DNA of 64,000 nt. It comes from Rhizobium sp. L51/94 (GTDB taxonomy: Bacteria > Pseudomonadota > Alphaproteobacteria > Rhizobiales > Rhizobiaceae). The notes under the pieces are model-generated. The model did not search any database and was not told where the DNA came from. It saw only the letters and a list, made by a program, of their open reading frames with translations. The stretch is from positions 3,652,001 through 3,716,000 of the forward strand of contig NZ_CP072141.1 in assembly GCF_019355555.1 (NCBI RefSeq), written 5' to 3'. Positions 15,267-23,222 of this stretch are shown here, in pieces. The first letter of the stretch is position 1. Every line of letters begins with the position of its first letter. Both the position numbers and the translations under genes were made by a program.

Positions 15267-16718
15267 TCAACGAACGAGCACGTTCTTGAACTGCCACGGA
15301 TCCTTCGTGTCGATATCTTCCGGGAACAAGCCGGGACGACCTGTCAGCGGAGTCCAGTCCGTGTAGTGGCCTTCGACAGGACCGAGATACGGCATCTGCA
15401 CTTCGAGGCAGCGCTTGTAATCGATCTCGTCGGCCTCGACGATCCCAGCTTTCGGGTTCTCGAGAGCCCAGACCATGCCGGCGAGAACGGCCGAGGTGAC
15501 CTGCAGGCCGGTGGCGTTCTGGTACGGCGCAATACGGCGCGTTTCTTCGAGCGACAGGCGCGAGCCGAACCAGTAGGCGTTCTTGTCGTGGCCATAGAGC
15601 AGCACGCCGAGTTCGTCGACACCCTCGACCAGTTCGTTCTCGTCGAGAACATGCATGACCGGCTGGGCGTTGCCACCATTGCCGAACATTTCATGCAGCG
15701 ACAGGACGGCATCGTTGGCAGGATGGTAGGCGTAGTGGCAGGTCGGACGGTAGGAGACTTCGCCGTCCTTGTCGGTCACCGTGAAGTAGTCGGCGATCGA
15801 GATCGACTCGTTGTGAGTGACGAGGTAGCCGTACTGCGCGCCGGGCGTCGGGCACCAGGTGCGCACGCGGGTGTTGGCGCCGGGCTGCTCGAGGTAGATT
15901 GCCGCCTGGCAACCCTTCTTGTGCTTCTTGGCATTCTTCGGCATCCATTCTTCATGGGTGCCCCAGCCGAGTTCGGCAGGCTGCAGGCCTTCCGAAATAA
16001 AGCCTTCGACCGACCATGTGTTCCAGAACACGTTGAGCGGCTTCGGGGTCTTGGTCAACTGCGTGTCGCGCTCGGCAATGTGGATGCCCTTGACGCCGAC
16101 CTTCTTCATCAGCTTGGCCCAGCCTTCGCGATCATGCTGGTCCGGCTCGTCGAATTTGATGTCGAGATCGCGGGCAAGATTGACGAGGCCCTGCTTGACG
16201 AACCATGAGACCATGCCCGGGTTCGCGCCGCAGGTGGAAACGGCCGTCGTACCGCCCGGGTTCTTCTTCTTTTCGTGGCGAACGGTTTCGCGCAGCGCAT
16301 AGTTGGTGCGGTCGGCGTTCTTCATGGTCTTGTCGAAATAGAAACCGAGCCATGGCTCGATGACGGTATCGATGTAGAGAACGTCGAGCTTACGGCAAAG
16401 CTTCATCAGGTCGAGCGAGCCGGTGTCGACAGAAAGATTGACGCAGAAGCCCTGGCCTTCGCCTTCGGTCAGAAGCGGCTTTAGCAGCTCCTTATAGTTA
16501 TCCTTGGTGACATATTCCTTGATATGGCGGATGCCATGCTCGGCAAGAATAGCCATGTCGCCTTCGTTTTCACGCGGGTCGATGACAACCATCCGGCTCT
16601 TGTCGAATTTGAAATGGCGCTCGATCAGGGGCAGCGTGCCGCGGCCGATGGAGCCAAAGCCGATCATCACGATCGGGCCGGTTATTTCGGCATATACCGG
16701 GTAGTTTTCCTGCTTCAT
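15267..16718 (-). CDS. hss: Homospermidine synthase
   Basis: A 483-residue NAD-dependent enzyme that makes sym-homospermidine from putrescine (or putrescine plus spermidine), the characteristic long polyamine of rhizobia. The nucleotide-binding fold is IVMIGFGSIGRGTLPLIERH at the N-terminus. Other family stretches are SVDTGSLDLMKLC, DTVIEPW, STCGANPGMVSWFVKQGL and NVFWNTWSVEGF. An AAGGAG ribosome-binding site precedes the ATG at 16718, so the longer frame to 16772 is rejected. An 8-bp hairpin (16731-16750) abuts this site and may modulate translation. The gene is monocistronic, with its own terminator. Confidence 0.95.
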   Translation of the reverse strand: MKQENYPVYAEITGPIVMIGFGSIGRGTLPLIERHFKFDKSRMVVIDPRENEGDMAILAEHGIRHIKEYVTKDNYKELLKPLLTEGEGQGFCVNLSVDTGSLDLMKLCRKLDVLYIDTVIEPWLGFYFDKTMKNADRTNYALRETVRHEKKKNPGGTTAVSTCGANPGMVSWFVKQGLVNLARDLDIKFDEPDQHDREGWAKLMKKVGVKGIHIAERDTQLTKTPKPLNVFWNTWSVEGFISEGLQPAELGWGTHEEWMPKNAKKHKKGCQAAIYLEQPGANTRVRTWCPTPGAQYGYLVTHNESISIADYFTVTDKDGEVSYRPTCHYAYHPANDAVLSLHEMFGNGGNAQPVMHVLDENELVEGVDELGVLLYGHDKNAYWFGSRLSLEETRRIAPYQNATGLQVTSAVLAGMVWALENPKAGIVEADEIDYKRCLEVQMPYLGPVEGHYTDWTPLTGRPGLFPEDIDTKDPWQFKNVLVR

Positions 16719-16730
16719 ACTTTTCTCCTT

Positions 16731-16750
16731 CAAAGAGCAGAGGCTCTTTG
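16731..16750 (-). promoter_or_regulatory. Hairpin abutting the hss ribosome-binding site
   Basis: In the leftward transcript CAAAGAGC pairs perfectly with GCUCUUUG around a CUCU tetraloop, and AAGGAG follows with no gap. Such placement could alter ribosome access; whether polyamines matter is unknown. Confidence 0.45.
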
Positions 16751-16851
16751 GTGTCTGTCGATTCATCAGCAAACGCTTGACGATGGGTGAAGGGCTCTAA
16801 TCACAAAATCCTGTCACAATAAAGGGTGGATGACCACCTCGCCGAGCGTAA

Positions 16852-17223
16852 CTATAGCCTATCCGTCAAAGTCCCCTGGTGGAAAACCATAAGCCAGCGC
16901 CCGTCTTCTTCCTGCCGCCAGATCGAACTGCGCAGGGAGTGGACCGCATCCCCCTCTATGGTCTTTCTGGTCGATCCGTAAGTCACCAGTGCAATATGCT
17001 CCGACAGCATGACTAGCCTCGGATTGTGCAAGGCACGTGACATGACCGGCTCTTCCGTCAGCAAGGCCGAAATGATGTCCGCAAAGCCGAACATGCGGCC
17101 GGAACTGCCAATCTCCCGGAATTCCGGCGACAGATGACCCACAAGCGCCGCTCTCGACGAACGCACAGCCGGATCGAACAGCCTTTCCTCAAGCTGGCGA
17201 AGATGTTCGAGCAATCCATCCAT
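16852..17223 (-). CDS. NTF2-like (DUF4440-type) protein
   Basis: A 123-residue cone-shaped alpha+beta protein: MDGLLEHLRQLEERLFDPAV, then LVGHLSPEFREIGSSGRMFG (the L.pdF.E.g.sG.....r pattern of DUF4440), ALLTEEP, EHIALVTYGSTRK, and a final SIWRQEEDGRWLMVFHQGTL. The W-x-V/M-x-x-H-Q-G-T ending is typical of this small-molecule-binding or enzyme-like family. Substrate is unknown. The ATG at 17223 is chosen over upstream frame extension, which is not protein-like. It is divergent from the toxin-antitoxin pair. Confidence 0.8.
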   Translation of the reverse strand: MDGLLEHLRQLEERLFDPAVRSSRAALVGHLSPEFREIGSSGRMFGFADIISALLTEEPVMSRALHNPRLVMLSEHIALVTYGSTRKTIEGDAVHSLRSSIWRQEEDGRWLMVFHQGTLTDRL

Positions 17224-17434
17224 GGTTTTATCCCCCTCAACAAATCCAGCCCATCCACCTTTGTACGACAAATGCATAAGCGAGCCATGGACGACTATCT
17301 GCAGGGCAATTCCGCCGACATTTTCGACCGTAGCGTTTCGCACTGAAGGCGGGAGACCCAGAAAAGCCCCGCCTTGTTGCCGGATGATCCAAGCTTTGTT
17401 AGACTTAGGACATCGAAGGTGTGGAAAGCGTAAC

Positions 17435-17719
17435 ATGGCTGACAATAAGCTTTTCGTGGATCTGTCCGATGACACGAAGCAGCGGCTGGATCGCCTTTCC
17501 AAGGCAATAGATCGCTCCGCAACATCCATCACCGCTGAGGCCCTCGAGCTTTATCTGGCTCAACAGGAATGGCAGATCGCTGCCGTAGACGAGGCCGTTC
17601 GCCGTGCAGATCGTGGAGGCTTCGTGTCCCACGAGGCAATAATGTCTTGGCTTGGCTCCTGGGGGACACCGGGAGAACTTCCTGCACCGAACCCGCTCGG
17701 CCGTAAGACGGCGCAGTGA
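17435..17719 (+). CDS. ParD/CopG-type ribbon-helix-helix antitoxin
   Basis: A 94-residue protein with an N-terminal ribbon-helix-helix: LFVDLSDDTKQRLDRLSKAI, DRSATSITAEALELYLAQQE. This binds DNA as a dimer and normally autoregulates the operon. The C-terminal half (VRRADRGGFVSHEAIMSWLG, with WG and P residues) is the likely toxin-wrapping tail. It overlaps the following RelE/ParE toxin gene by 4 bp (GTGA), standard for these modules. Confidence 0.88.
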   Translation: MADNKLFVDLSDDTKQRLDRLSKAIDRSATSITAEALELYLAQQEWQIAAVDEAVRRADRGGFVSHEAIMSWLGSWGTPGELPAPNPLGRKTAQ

Positions 17720-18009
17720 ACATCATTTGGGCTGAGGCCGCTGTTGCCGATCTGGTGGCCATTCGCGCATTCATAGCCGACCACAATCCTCAGGCGGCAA
17801 ATAAAGTAGCGGCTAAAATCCTGCACGCGGCCAATCTCCTCAGAGATAAGCCACGCCTCGGACTTAGCACACATGTCGCACATGTTCGGAGGTTGATTGT
17901 GCACCAGTCGCCGTATTCCATCATCTATCGGGTAGTTGGACCGGACCTGCAGATCCTGGAGATCTTCGACGGACGGCAATTGGCACCTCGCACCGATGTG
18001 AGAGGCTGA
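17716..18009 (+). CDS. RelE/ParE-family toxin
   Basis: A 97-residue toxin with a GTG start inside the antitoxin stop. It opens MNIIWAEAAVADLVAIRAFI, with the family's W-x-x-x-A-x-x-D-L pattern. A central RRLIVHQSPYSIIYRVVG follows, and it ends with LQILEIFDGRQL, where the usual V-L-R/H-G-R is replaced by I-F-D-G-R. ParE toxins poison DNA gyrase, RelE toxins cleave mRNA on ribosomes; sequence alone does not decide, though the antitoxin type favours ParE. Confidence 0.88.
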   Translation: MNIIWAEAAVADLVAIRAFIADHNPQAANKVAAKILHAANLLRDKPRLGLSTHVAHVRRLIVHQSPYSIIYRVVGPDLQILEIFDGRQLAPRTDVRG

Positions 18010-18012
18010 TCT

Positions 18013-18297
18013 TTATCCCCTCAACAACTCCAGCCCCTCCACCATCCTCGTCAACGCCACCTCGGTGATCTCGTAGCTGGCGATGCCATGCAGCGTGAAC
18101 GGGTCGGCGGCGACATAGGCTTCCAGATCGGCGCGCTCACCCTTTGCAAAAATCACGCCGCCGGTGCGCGGTACCTTACGGCCGGACGCGAGAAACCAGC
18201 CCCGACTGTAGCCTTCCGCTACCCACTCTATATGTGGCTCCATGAACAGATCGGCATCTTCGTTGCTTTTCAGATAGGTAAGCGAGAGAATGAACAT
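18013..18297 (-). CDS. YciI-family protein
   Basis: A 94-residue ferredoxin-like dimeric protein: MFILSLTYLKSNEDADLFME, HIEWVAEGYSRGWFLASGRK, GGVIFAKGERADLEAYVAAD and PFTLHGIASYEITEV. The H-x-x-W/Y near residue 22 and the A-D-P-F near 63 are the conserved YciI sites; a His-Asp pair may act catalytically. Functions in the family are mostly unknown. Its start at 18297 is where the first strand begins. Confidence 0.88.
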   Translation of the reverse strand: MFILSLTYLKSNEDADLFMEPHIEWVAEGYSRGWFLASGRKVPRTGGVIFAKGERADLEAYVAADPFTLHGIASYEITEVALTRMVEGLELLRG

Positions 18298-18422
18298 GGG
18301 CGACCCCCGGGATTGCGTGCCGCGATGTGACACAGATCGAATAGGTTAAGAACCCCGGCCGTTCACATTCTTTTTAGACGTCAACATGATATCAGCGTCC
18401 TATTGGAAACAGGAAGACCGGA

Positions 18423-18488
18423 ATGGACCTCATGTCTGAACGGTTTGCTGCGCTTCTGTCGACGAGCGCGGCACTGATTGCCGTCTGA
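18423..18488 (+). pseudogene. Displaced N-terminal fragment of the diguanylate cyclase
   Basis: ATG at 18423, preceded by AGGAAG, encodes 21 residues ending ALIAV before a TGA at 18486-18488. The adjacent frame resumes at once with DEADRLRFANDAF, a natural PAS-domain continuation. The two pieces join in sense if one base near 18486 is removed or two are added, so a frameshift or a sequencing error separates them. Confidence 0.65.
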
Positions 18489-19326
18489 CGAAGCCGATCG
18501 GCTACGCTTTGCCAACGATGCCTTTCGGTCGGCATTCGCGCTCACTGCGGAGGAAACGTCGCTCTGGTCGGAGTTGATGCGCCGCAATACGTTGGCCGGC
18601 CTCGGCACAGTGATCCGCTCTCCCGATTTCGAATCATGGCTGGTCTCAGCACAGTCGCGCCGCGGCAAGATCCCGTTCCGCAGCTTCGAAACGGATCTCG
18701 TCGACGGTCGCTGGCTGTGGATGAACGAGACTGTCGAGGAAAACGGCTGGATGCTCTGCGTCGCCACCGACATCACCCACATCAGAACGAGCGAGCGCAA
18801 CCTGCGCCAGGACCGTGATTTCGCCCTGCGTGCGTCGCAGACGGACGAACTGACGAGCATTTCCAACCGGCGCTTCATGATGGCGGCCCTGGACGAACTT
18901 GTCCGCCGCCAGGCAGGCGCCCGGCCGATGATGAGTTGCGCCTGCATCATCGATCTCGATTTCTTCAAATGCATCAACGACCGTTTCGGCCACCAGACCG
19001 GCGACGACGTCCTCATCGATTTCGCACGCCGCGTCCACGTGCTGGTGCGAAGGCACGATAGTTTTGGCCGCATCGGCGGCGAGGAATTCATGCTGTTGAT
19101 GCCCGATACCGATCTTGCCGAAGGCGAGGCGATTATCGGTCGTGTCTTGCAAACCGTGCGGCAGGCCCGACCGATCGTCTCCGACCCGTCCTTTTCCTAC
19201 ACCTGCTCGGCGGGCCTTGTGCAACTTCGTGCGGGTGAAACGACACGCGAAATCTATTCAAAGGCAGATGCGGCACTTTACGTCGCCAAGCGGGCCGGCC
19301 GCGACCAGCTGAAAAGCGTCGCCTAG
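18478..19326 (+). CDS. Diguanylate cyclase (PAS-GGDEF), apparently 5'-frameshifted
   Basis: The visible frame encodes a PAS-like domain (residues about 5-110: RLRFANDAFRSAF, FETDLVDGRWLWMNETVEEN, GWMLCVATDITHIRTSERNL) followed by a GGDEF domain. The domain shows DELTSISNRRFMMAALDEL, DLDFFKCINDRFGHQTGDDV, and the active-site GGEEF in GRIGGEEFMLL near residue 200. It should make cyclic di-GMP. The R-x-x-D inhibitory site upstream of GGEEF is not obvious. Its reading frame begins without an ATG (TTG at 18478), because the natural N-terminus at 18423 lies in another frame. If the frameshift is real the protein may be unexpressed or start at an inner codon such as 18574. Confidence 0.75.
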   Translation: MPSDEADRLRFANDAFRSAFALTAEETSLWSELMRRNTLAGLGTVIRSPDFESWLVSAQSRRGKIPFRSFETDLVDGRWLWMNETVEENGWMLCVATDITHIRTSERNLRQDRDFALRASQTDELTSISNRRFMMAALDELVRRQAGARPMMSCACIIDLDFFKCINDRFGHQTGDDVLIDFARRVHVLVRRHDSFGRIGGEEFMLLMPDTDLAEGEAIIGRVLQTVRQARPIVSDPSFSYTCSAGLVQLRAGETTREIYSKADAALYVAKRAGRDQLKSVA

Positions 19327-20004
19327 CTAGTCCGACACCAGCACAGCAGGGATAAGCCCGCGCAAAGAATTGCCAACGAAGAGTTTGCCTCTGTCGACAT
19401 CGGCGAGGGTGAGCCGAGAGGTCCGGGCTTTGCGCGTGCAGATCAATTCGCTGCGCAACACGCCGGCCAGCAGGCCGCAGGCAATCGGCGGCGTCAGCAG
19501 CATGCCGGAGCCGTCGTCGACGAAAATCGAGGTAATGGTGCCTTCGCAAACGTCGCCCTTCTCGTTGAGCAACAGAACTTCATCGGCCTCGTCAGGGCTG
19601 AATTCGGCACGGGCGCGGTCATAGACCCCGCGTCGCGTAGTTTTCGCACGAAGCAGCTTGTTGCCGGAATCGAGACGTGTGGCGGCGATGCGGATCCGCC
19701 ACGTCACATCGGCAGCCAAAGGCACAAAACCGGCCGTGGTAACCGCAACACTGCCGGTACGATTCATCGTCAGGCGGACACGCTGCGGGCCGGATGCGTC
19801 GCAAACGGCCGCGTCAAGCGCCGCTTCCACCTGCCCCGGTGCCGCAAAACCAAGGCGTCGGGCAGAACGCTGCAGCCGCGCCAGATGCAGCTTCAACCTG
19901 ACGAAGCCGAGGCCCGGCTCGTAGCGCAGGGTTTCGATCAGCGAGAAATCATCTACCGGGCGATCCACGCGTCCCCCACGGCAAACCGCGCCTTCAGCAG
20001 GCAT
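19327..20004 (-). CDS. pabC: Aminodeoxychorismate lyase
   Basis: About 225 residues of the branched-chain aminotransferase-like PLP fold (fold type IV). The motifs are FSLIETLRYEPGLGFVRLKL, HLARLQRSARRLGF, the PLP lysine in LRAKTTRRGVYDRA, ADEVLLLNEKGDVCEGTITS, and PIACGLLAGVLRSELI. It removes pyruvate from aminodeoxychorismate to give p-aminobenzoate for folate. It overlaps pabB: ATG 20004 gives a 52-bp overlap, and a GTG at 19968, preceded by GGGGGA, gives 16 bp. Its stop abuts that of the convergent cyclase gene with no spacer. Confidence 0.9.
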   Translation of the reverse strand: MPAEGAVCRGGRVDRPVDDFSLIETLRYEPGLGFVRLKLHLARLQRSARRLGFAAPGQVEAALDAAVCDASGPQRVRLTMNRTGSVAVTTAGFVPLAADVTWRIRIAATRLDSGNKLLRAKTTRRGVYDRARAEFSPDEADEVLLLNEKGDVCEGTITSIFVDDGSGMLLTPPIACGLLAGVLRSELICTRKARTSRLTLADVDRGKLFVGNSLRGLIPAVLVSD

Positions 20005-21110
20005 TCCGCGTACTCCGCCTCGGCAGTCGAATCGAAGACGATACCGCCGCCGACGTTGAAGACGCCCCTGAAATCGTCGAACAGCGTGATCGTCCGGATG
20101 GCTACGGAAAAGCGCATGGCACCATCAGGTGCAATCATGCCGATAGCACCGCAATAGGCGTTGCGCGGCCCGACCTCCAGCCCATGGAGGATTTCCATCG
20201 CCCACATTTTTGGCGCGCCGGTGACCGAGCCGCACGGAAAAAGCGCGGCAAAGATATCCCGGATCGACAGGTCAGGAAGGAGCTTTGCCTGGACGGAACT
20301 GACCATCTGATGGACGGTCGGATAGCTCTCGATATCGAAAAGCCTCGGCACCTCGACGCTGCCTGTCTCTGCGATCAGCGAAATGTCGTTGCGCAGGAGA
20401 TCGACGATCATCCGGTTTTCAGCCTGGGTCTTGCCGTCCTGGCGCATCGCCTCGACGATGGCGGAGTCTTCGTCCGGCGTCAGTCCGCGCGGCGCCGTCC
20501 CCTTCATTGGACGGGTTTCGATCCAGCCGTCGGCGTCGACACGGAAAAACAGTTCCGGCGAGCGCGACAGGATGACCGGGCCGGCGAGATCGACAAGTGC
20601 TCCATACTTGACCGGCTGTCGTTCGATCAGCGACCAGAAGGCGGCGCGTGGATCGCCATTCCAGCGCGCCTCGATCGGCATCGTCAGGTTACCTTGGTAG
20701 CAGTCACCGTTCCGGATGTGGCGGTGAAGCTGGTCGAAGCTCTTCCGATAGGCGGCAAAATCCCATGCGGCCTTCGGATCCGTCAGAAAGGCTTCGTTTT
20801 CAAGGCGACGCTGCGGCTGCGAGAGCGGATGGTCCGCAGCTGCCGGTCCGTCGAAGATCCCGAAAACCATCAGCGGCGTCCGGCGTCCCTCGGCGATCAG
20901 CGGCGCGAGCCTATCCTCGAAGACGAAGCCCGCCTCATAGGCCATGTAGCCGGCCAGCCAACGACCGGCCGCCTTCTCCCGCTGCATCCGCGCCAGACCG
21001 GCCAGCACCTCGGCGCCCGTATGCGCGACGATCACATCCAGGGGTTCGGCAAACAGCATCACCCGGCCGGTGGTATCGTCTCGGAAAAGGACTGATGCGG
21101 TGCTGGCCAT
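19953..21110 (-). CDS. pabB: Aminodeoxychorismate synthase component I
   Basis: A 385-residue chorismate-binding enzyme. Characteristic stretches are HIRNGDCYQGNLT, PVILSRSPELFFRVDADG, the ETRPMKGTAPRGLTPDED block, ENRMIVDLLRNDISLIAETG, YPTVHQMVSSVQA, and the C-terminal FPCGSVTGAPKMWAMEIL and RNAYCGAIG. It aminates chorismate as the first step to p-aminobenzoate; the glutaminase subunit (PabA) is not in this window. PabC follows in an overlapping frame, so the two act consecutively and are translated together. Confidence 0.95.
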   Translation of the reverse strand: MASTASVLFRDDTTGRVMLFAEPLDVIVAHTGAEVLAGLARMQREKAAGRWLAGYMAYEAGFVFEDRLAPLIAEGRRTPLMVFGIFDGPAAADHPLSQPQRRLENEAFLTDPKAAWDFAAYRKSFDQLHRHIRNGDCYQGNLTMPIEARWNGDPRAAFWSLIERQPVKYGALVDLAGPVILSRSPELFFRVDADGWIETRPMKGTAPRGLTPDEDSAIVEAMRQDGKTQAENRMIVDLLRNDISLIAETGSVEVPRLFDIESYPTVHQMVSSVQAKLLPDLSIRDIFAALFPCGSVTGAPKMWAMEILHGLEVGPRNAYCGAIGMIAPDGAMRFSVAIRTITLFDDFRGVFNVGGGIVFDSTAEAEYAECLLKARFAVGDAWIAR

Positions 21111-21150
21111 GTGTGCGGCGTGGTTTGTCCTGCGTTTACGCTTCGTTGTT

Positions 21151-23007
21151 TTATGACTCGTCCAGTGCCTCGAGTTCGTCGATAAGCCCCTCGATCATCG
21201 AAAGCCCCCTCGCCCAGAACGACGGATCGGTGGCATCGAGGCCGAACGGCTTCAGCAGTTCGGAATGATGTTTGGTGCCGCCAGCCTTCAGAAGCTCGAA
21301 ATACTTGTCCTGGAACCCCGGTTCTGCCTTCTGGTAGACGGCATAGAGCGAATTGACCAGGCAATCGCCGAAGGCATAGGCATAGACGTAGAAGGGCGAA
21401 TGGATGAAGTGCGGGATATACGTCCAGTAGGTCTCGTAGCCCTCGGAGATGCGGATCGCCGGCCCGAGGCTTTCCTCCTGCACGGACAGCCAGAGCGCCC
21501 CGATATCCTCCGACGTCAGCTCGCCGGCCTTGCGCGCAGTGTGCAGCTTACGTTCGAATTCGTAGAAAGCGATCTGGCGCACGACCGTGTTGATCATGTC
21601 CTCGACCTTCTGGGCGAGCATCGCCTTGCGCTCGCGCTTGTCAGTGGTCTTTTCCAGAAGAGCCCGGAAGGTCAGCATCTCGCCGAAGACCGAGGCGGTT
21701 TCGGCCAGCGTCAGCGGCGTCTGGCACATCAATGCGCCCTGCCCGCCGGCCAGCACCTGATGCACGCCGTGGCCGAGCTCATGGGCAAGGGTCATCACGT
21801 CGCGCGGCTTGCCGAGGTAGTTGACCAGCACATAAGGATGGGCGGAAGGCACTGTCGGATGGGCAAACGCGCCCGGCGCCTTGCCGGGCCGCACCGGCGC
21901 ATCGATCCACTGCTCGTCGAAGAAGCGGCGGGCGATTGCGGCCATCTCAGGTGCAAAGTCATTGTAGGCCGACAGCACCGTCTCCTTGGCGTCGCCCCAG
22001 GGAATCAGGACATTCGAGGTCTCCGGCAACGGCGCGTTGCGGTCCCAGAAATCCATCTGCTCCATGCCGAGCCACTTGGCCTTCATCTTGTAATAGCGGT
22101 GCGACAGGCGCGGATAGGCATCACGAACCGCAGCGGCCAGCGCATCGACGACCTCGCGCTCGACCCGGTTGGCAAGATGCCGGCTGTCGGCGATGTCCTT
22201 GAAACCACGCCAGCGGTCGGAAATGTCCTTGTCCTTGGCGAGCGTGTTTGTAATCAGTGTGAAGACCCGCAGATTAGCCTTGAAGGTGGCGGCCAGCGCC
22301 ATGGCGGCTTTCTTGCGGACTGCCGTGTCGGGATCCTGCAGCAGGTTGAGCGTCATCTCCAGCGGCAACATCTCGCCGTCGATCTCGAAGCGCAGCTCGG
22401 CCATGGTCTCGTCGAACAGACGATTCAAGGCGGCTGCCGACGTCATCGACTTTTCGAGGAACAGTTGCTCGATCTTGTCCTCGAGCTGGTACGGCTTGTC
22501 CTGGCGCAGATCGACCAGCCACGGGCGATAGTGGCCGGCTTCAGGATCGTTCTGCATACAGGCATCGATCAGCACGTCGTCGAGCCGGTTGAGCTCCAGC
22601 GCGAAGAACAGCAGGTGCGAACTGGCTTCGGTGATCTTCGCCTGCACATCGCCGTAGAGCTTGCCGTTGGCCGGATTGCTGGTGTCGGAAAAATAAGTCA
22701 GGCCGGCGAAGGAGGCGATCCGGCCCATGAGGTCGTCGAGCGCCTCGTATTCGCGCAGCGCCGCACCGATACCTGCATCGCCCGTGCTCATCGCCGCAGT
22801 GCCGAGCTTCCCCTTCCACTTTTCCGCGAACGCAACCGACGCGGTGGCAGCCTTTTCCATGTCGGCGAGAAACGCCGAAGACGTTGCCGAGGGATAGAGA
22901 TCCGCAAGCTTCCAGACGGGCAGATCGCCAAGTGCTGCATCCGCAGGTGCTTTGACGGAAATGTCGGCCGAAAGGTTAAGAAAGGCGTGGAGCGAATGGC
23001 GGCTCAT
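21151..23007 (-). CDS. pepF: Oligoendopeptidase F, M3 family
   Basis: A 618-residue zinc metallopeptidase. The active site is TLAHELGHGVHQ near residue 408, and the downstream zinc ligand Glu lies in LTLAETASVFGEM near 435. A C-terminal SPFYVYAYAFGDCL segment matches the family, as does the helical N-terminal half. The enzyme is cytoplasmic and cleaves short peptides. It reads leftward, upstream of and separate from pabBC, from a 200-bp divergent intergenic space shared with the NtrC-like regulator. Confidence 0.95.
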   Translation of the reverse strand: MSRHSLHAFLNLSADISVKAPADAALGDLPVWKLADLYPSATSSAFLADMEKAATASVAFAEKWKGKLGTAAMSTGDAGIGAALREYEALDDLMGRIASFAGLTYFSDTSNPANGKLYGDVQAKITEASSHLLFFALELNRLDDVLIDACMQNDPEAGHYRPWLVDLRQDKPYQLEDKIEQLFLEKSMTSAAALNRLFDETMAELRFEIDGEMLPLEMTLNLLQDPDTAVRKKAAMALAATFKANLRVFTLITNTLAKDKDISDRWRGFKDIADSRHLANRVEREVVDALAAAVRDAYPRLSHRYYKMKAKWLGMEQMDFWDRNAPLPETSNVLIPWGDAKETVLSAYNDFAPEMAAIARRFFDEQWIDAPVRPGKAPGAFAHPTVPSAHPYVLVNYLGKPRDVMTLAHELGHGVHQVLAGGQGALMCQTPLTLAETASVFGEMLTFRALLEKTTDKRERKAMLAQKVEDMINTVVRQIAFYEFERKLHTARKAGELTSEDIGALWLSVQEESLGPAIRISEGYETYWTYIPHFIHSPFYVYAYAFGDCLVNSLYAVYQKAEPGFQDKYFELLKAGGTKHHSELLKPFGLDATDPSFWARGLSMIEGLIDELEALDES

Positions 23008-23222
23008 GGGCAGTTATCCTCTGCTTTCCTGGTCTGGCACGGTCACCTGTCGTGTCTAATTGGCCCTAACGATGGCGGCAAGCCGATTTTCTCGGCGAAA
23101 TCACTGCCTCGGACCAAAGTTGTGCTGATCGTGCATTGATTAAAATGCCGTTATTTCTCAGAACTGGATGTTCAATCCTGTCTGCCAAAATCACCTCAAG
23201 TTTCGCATGAGGTGAGGCACCA

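Noticed and set aside
21265..23139. 624-codon rightward frame opposite pepF
   Set aside because: Mirror of a certain M3 peptidase gene with HELGH.
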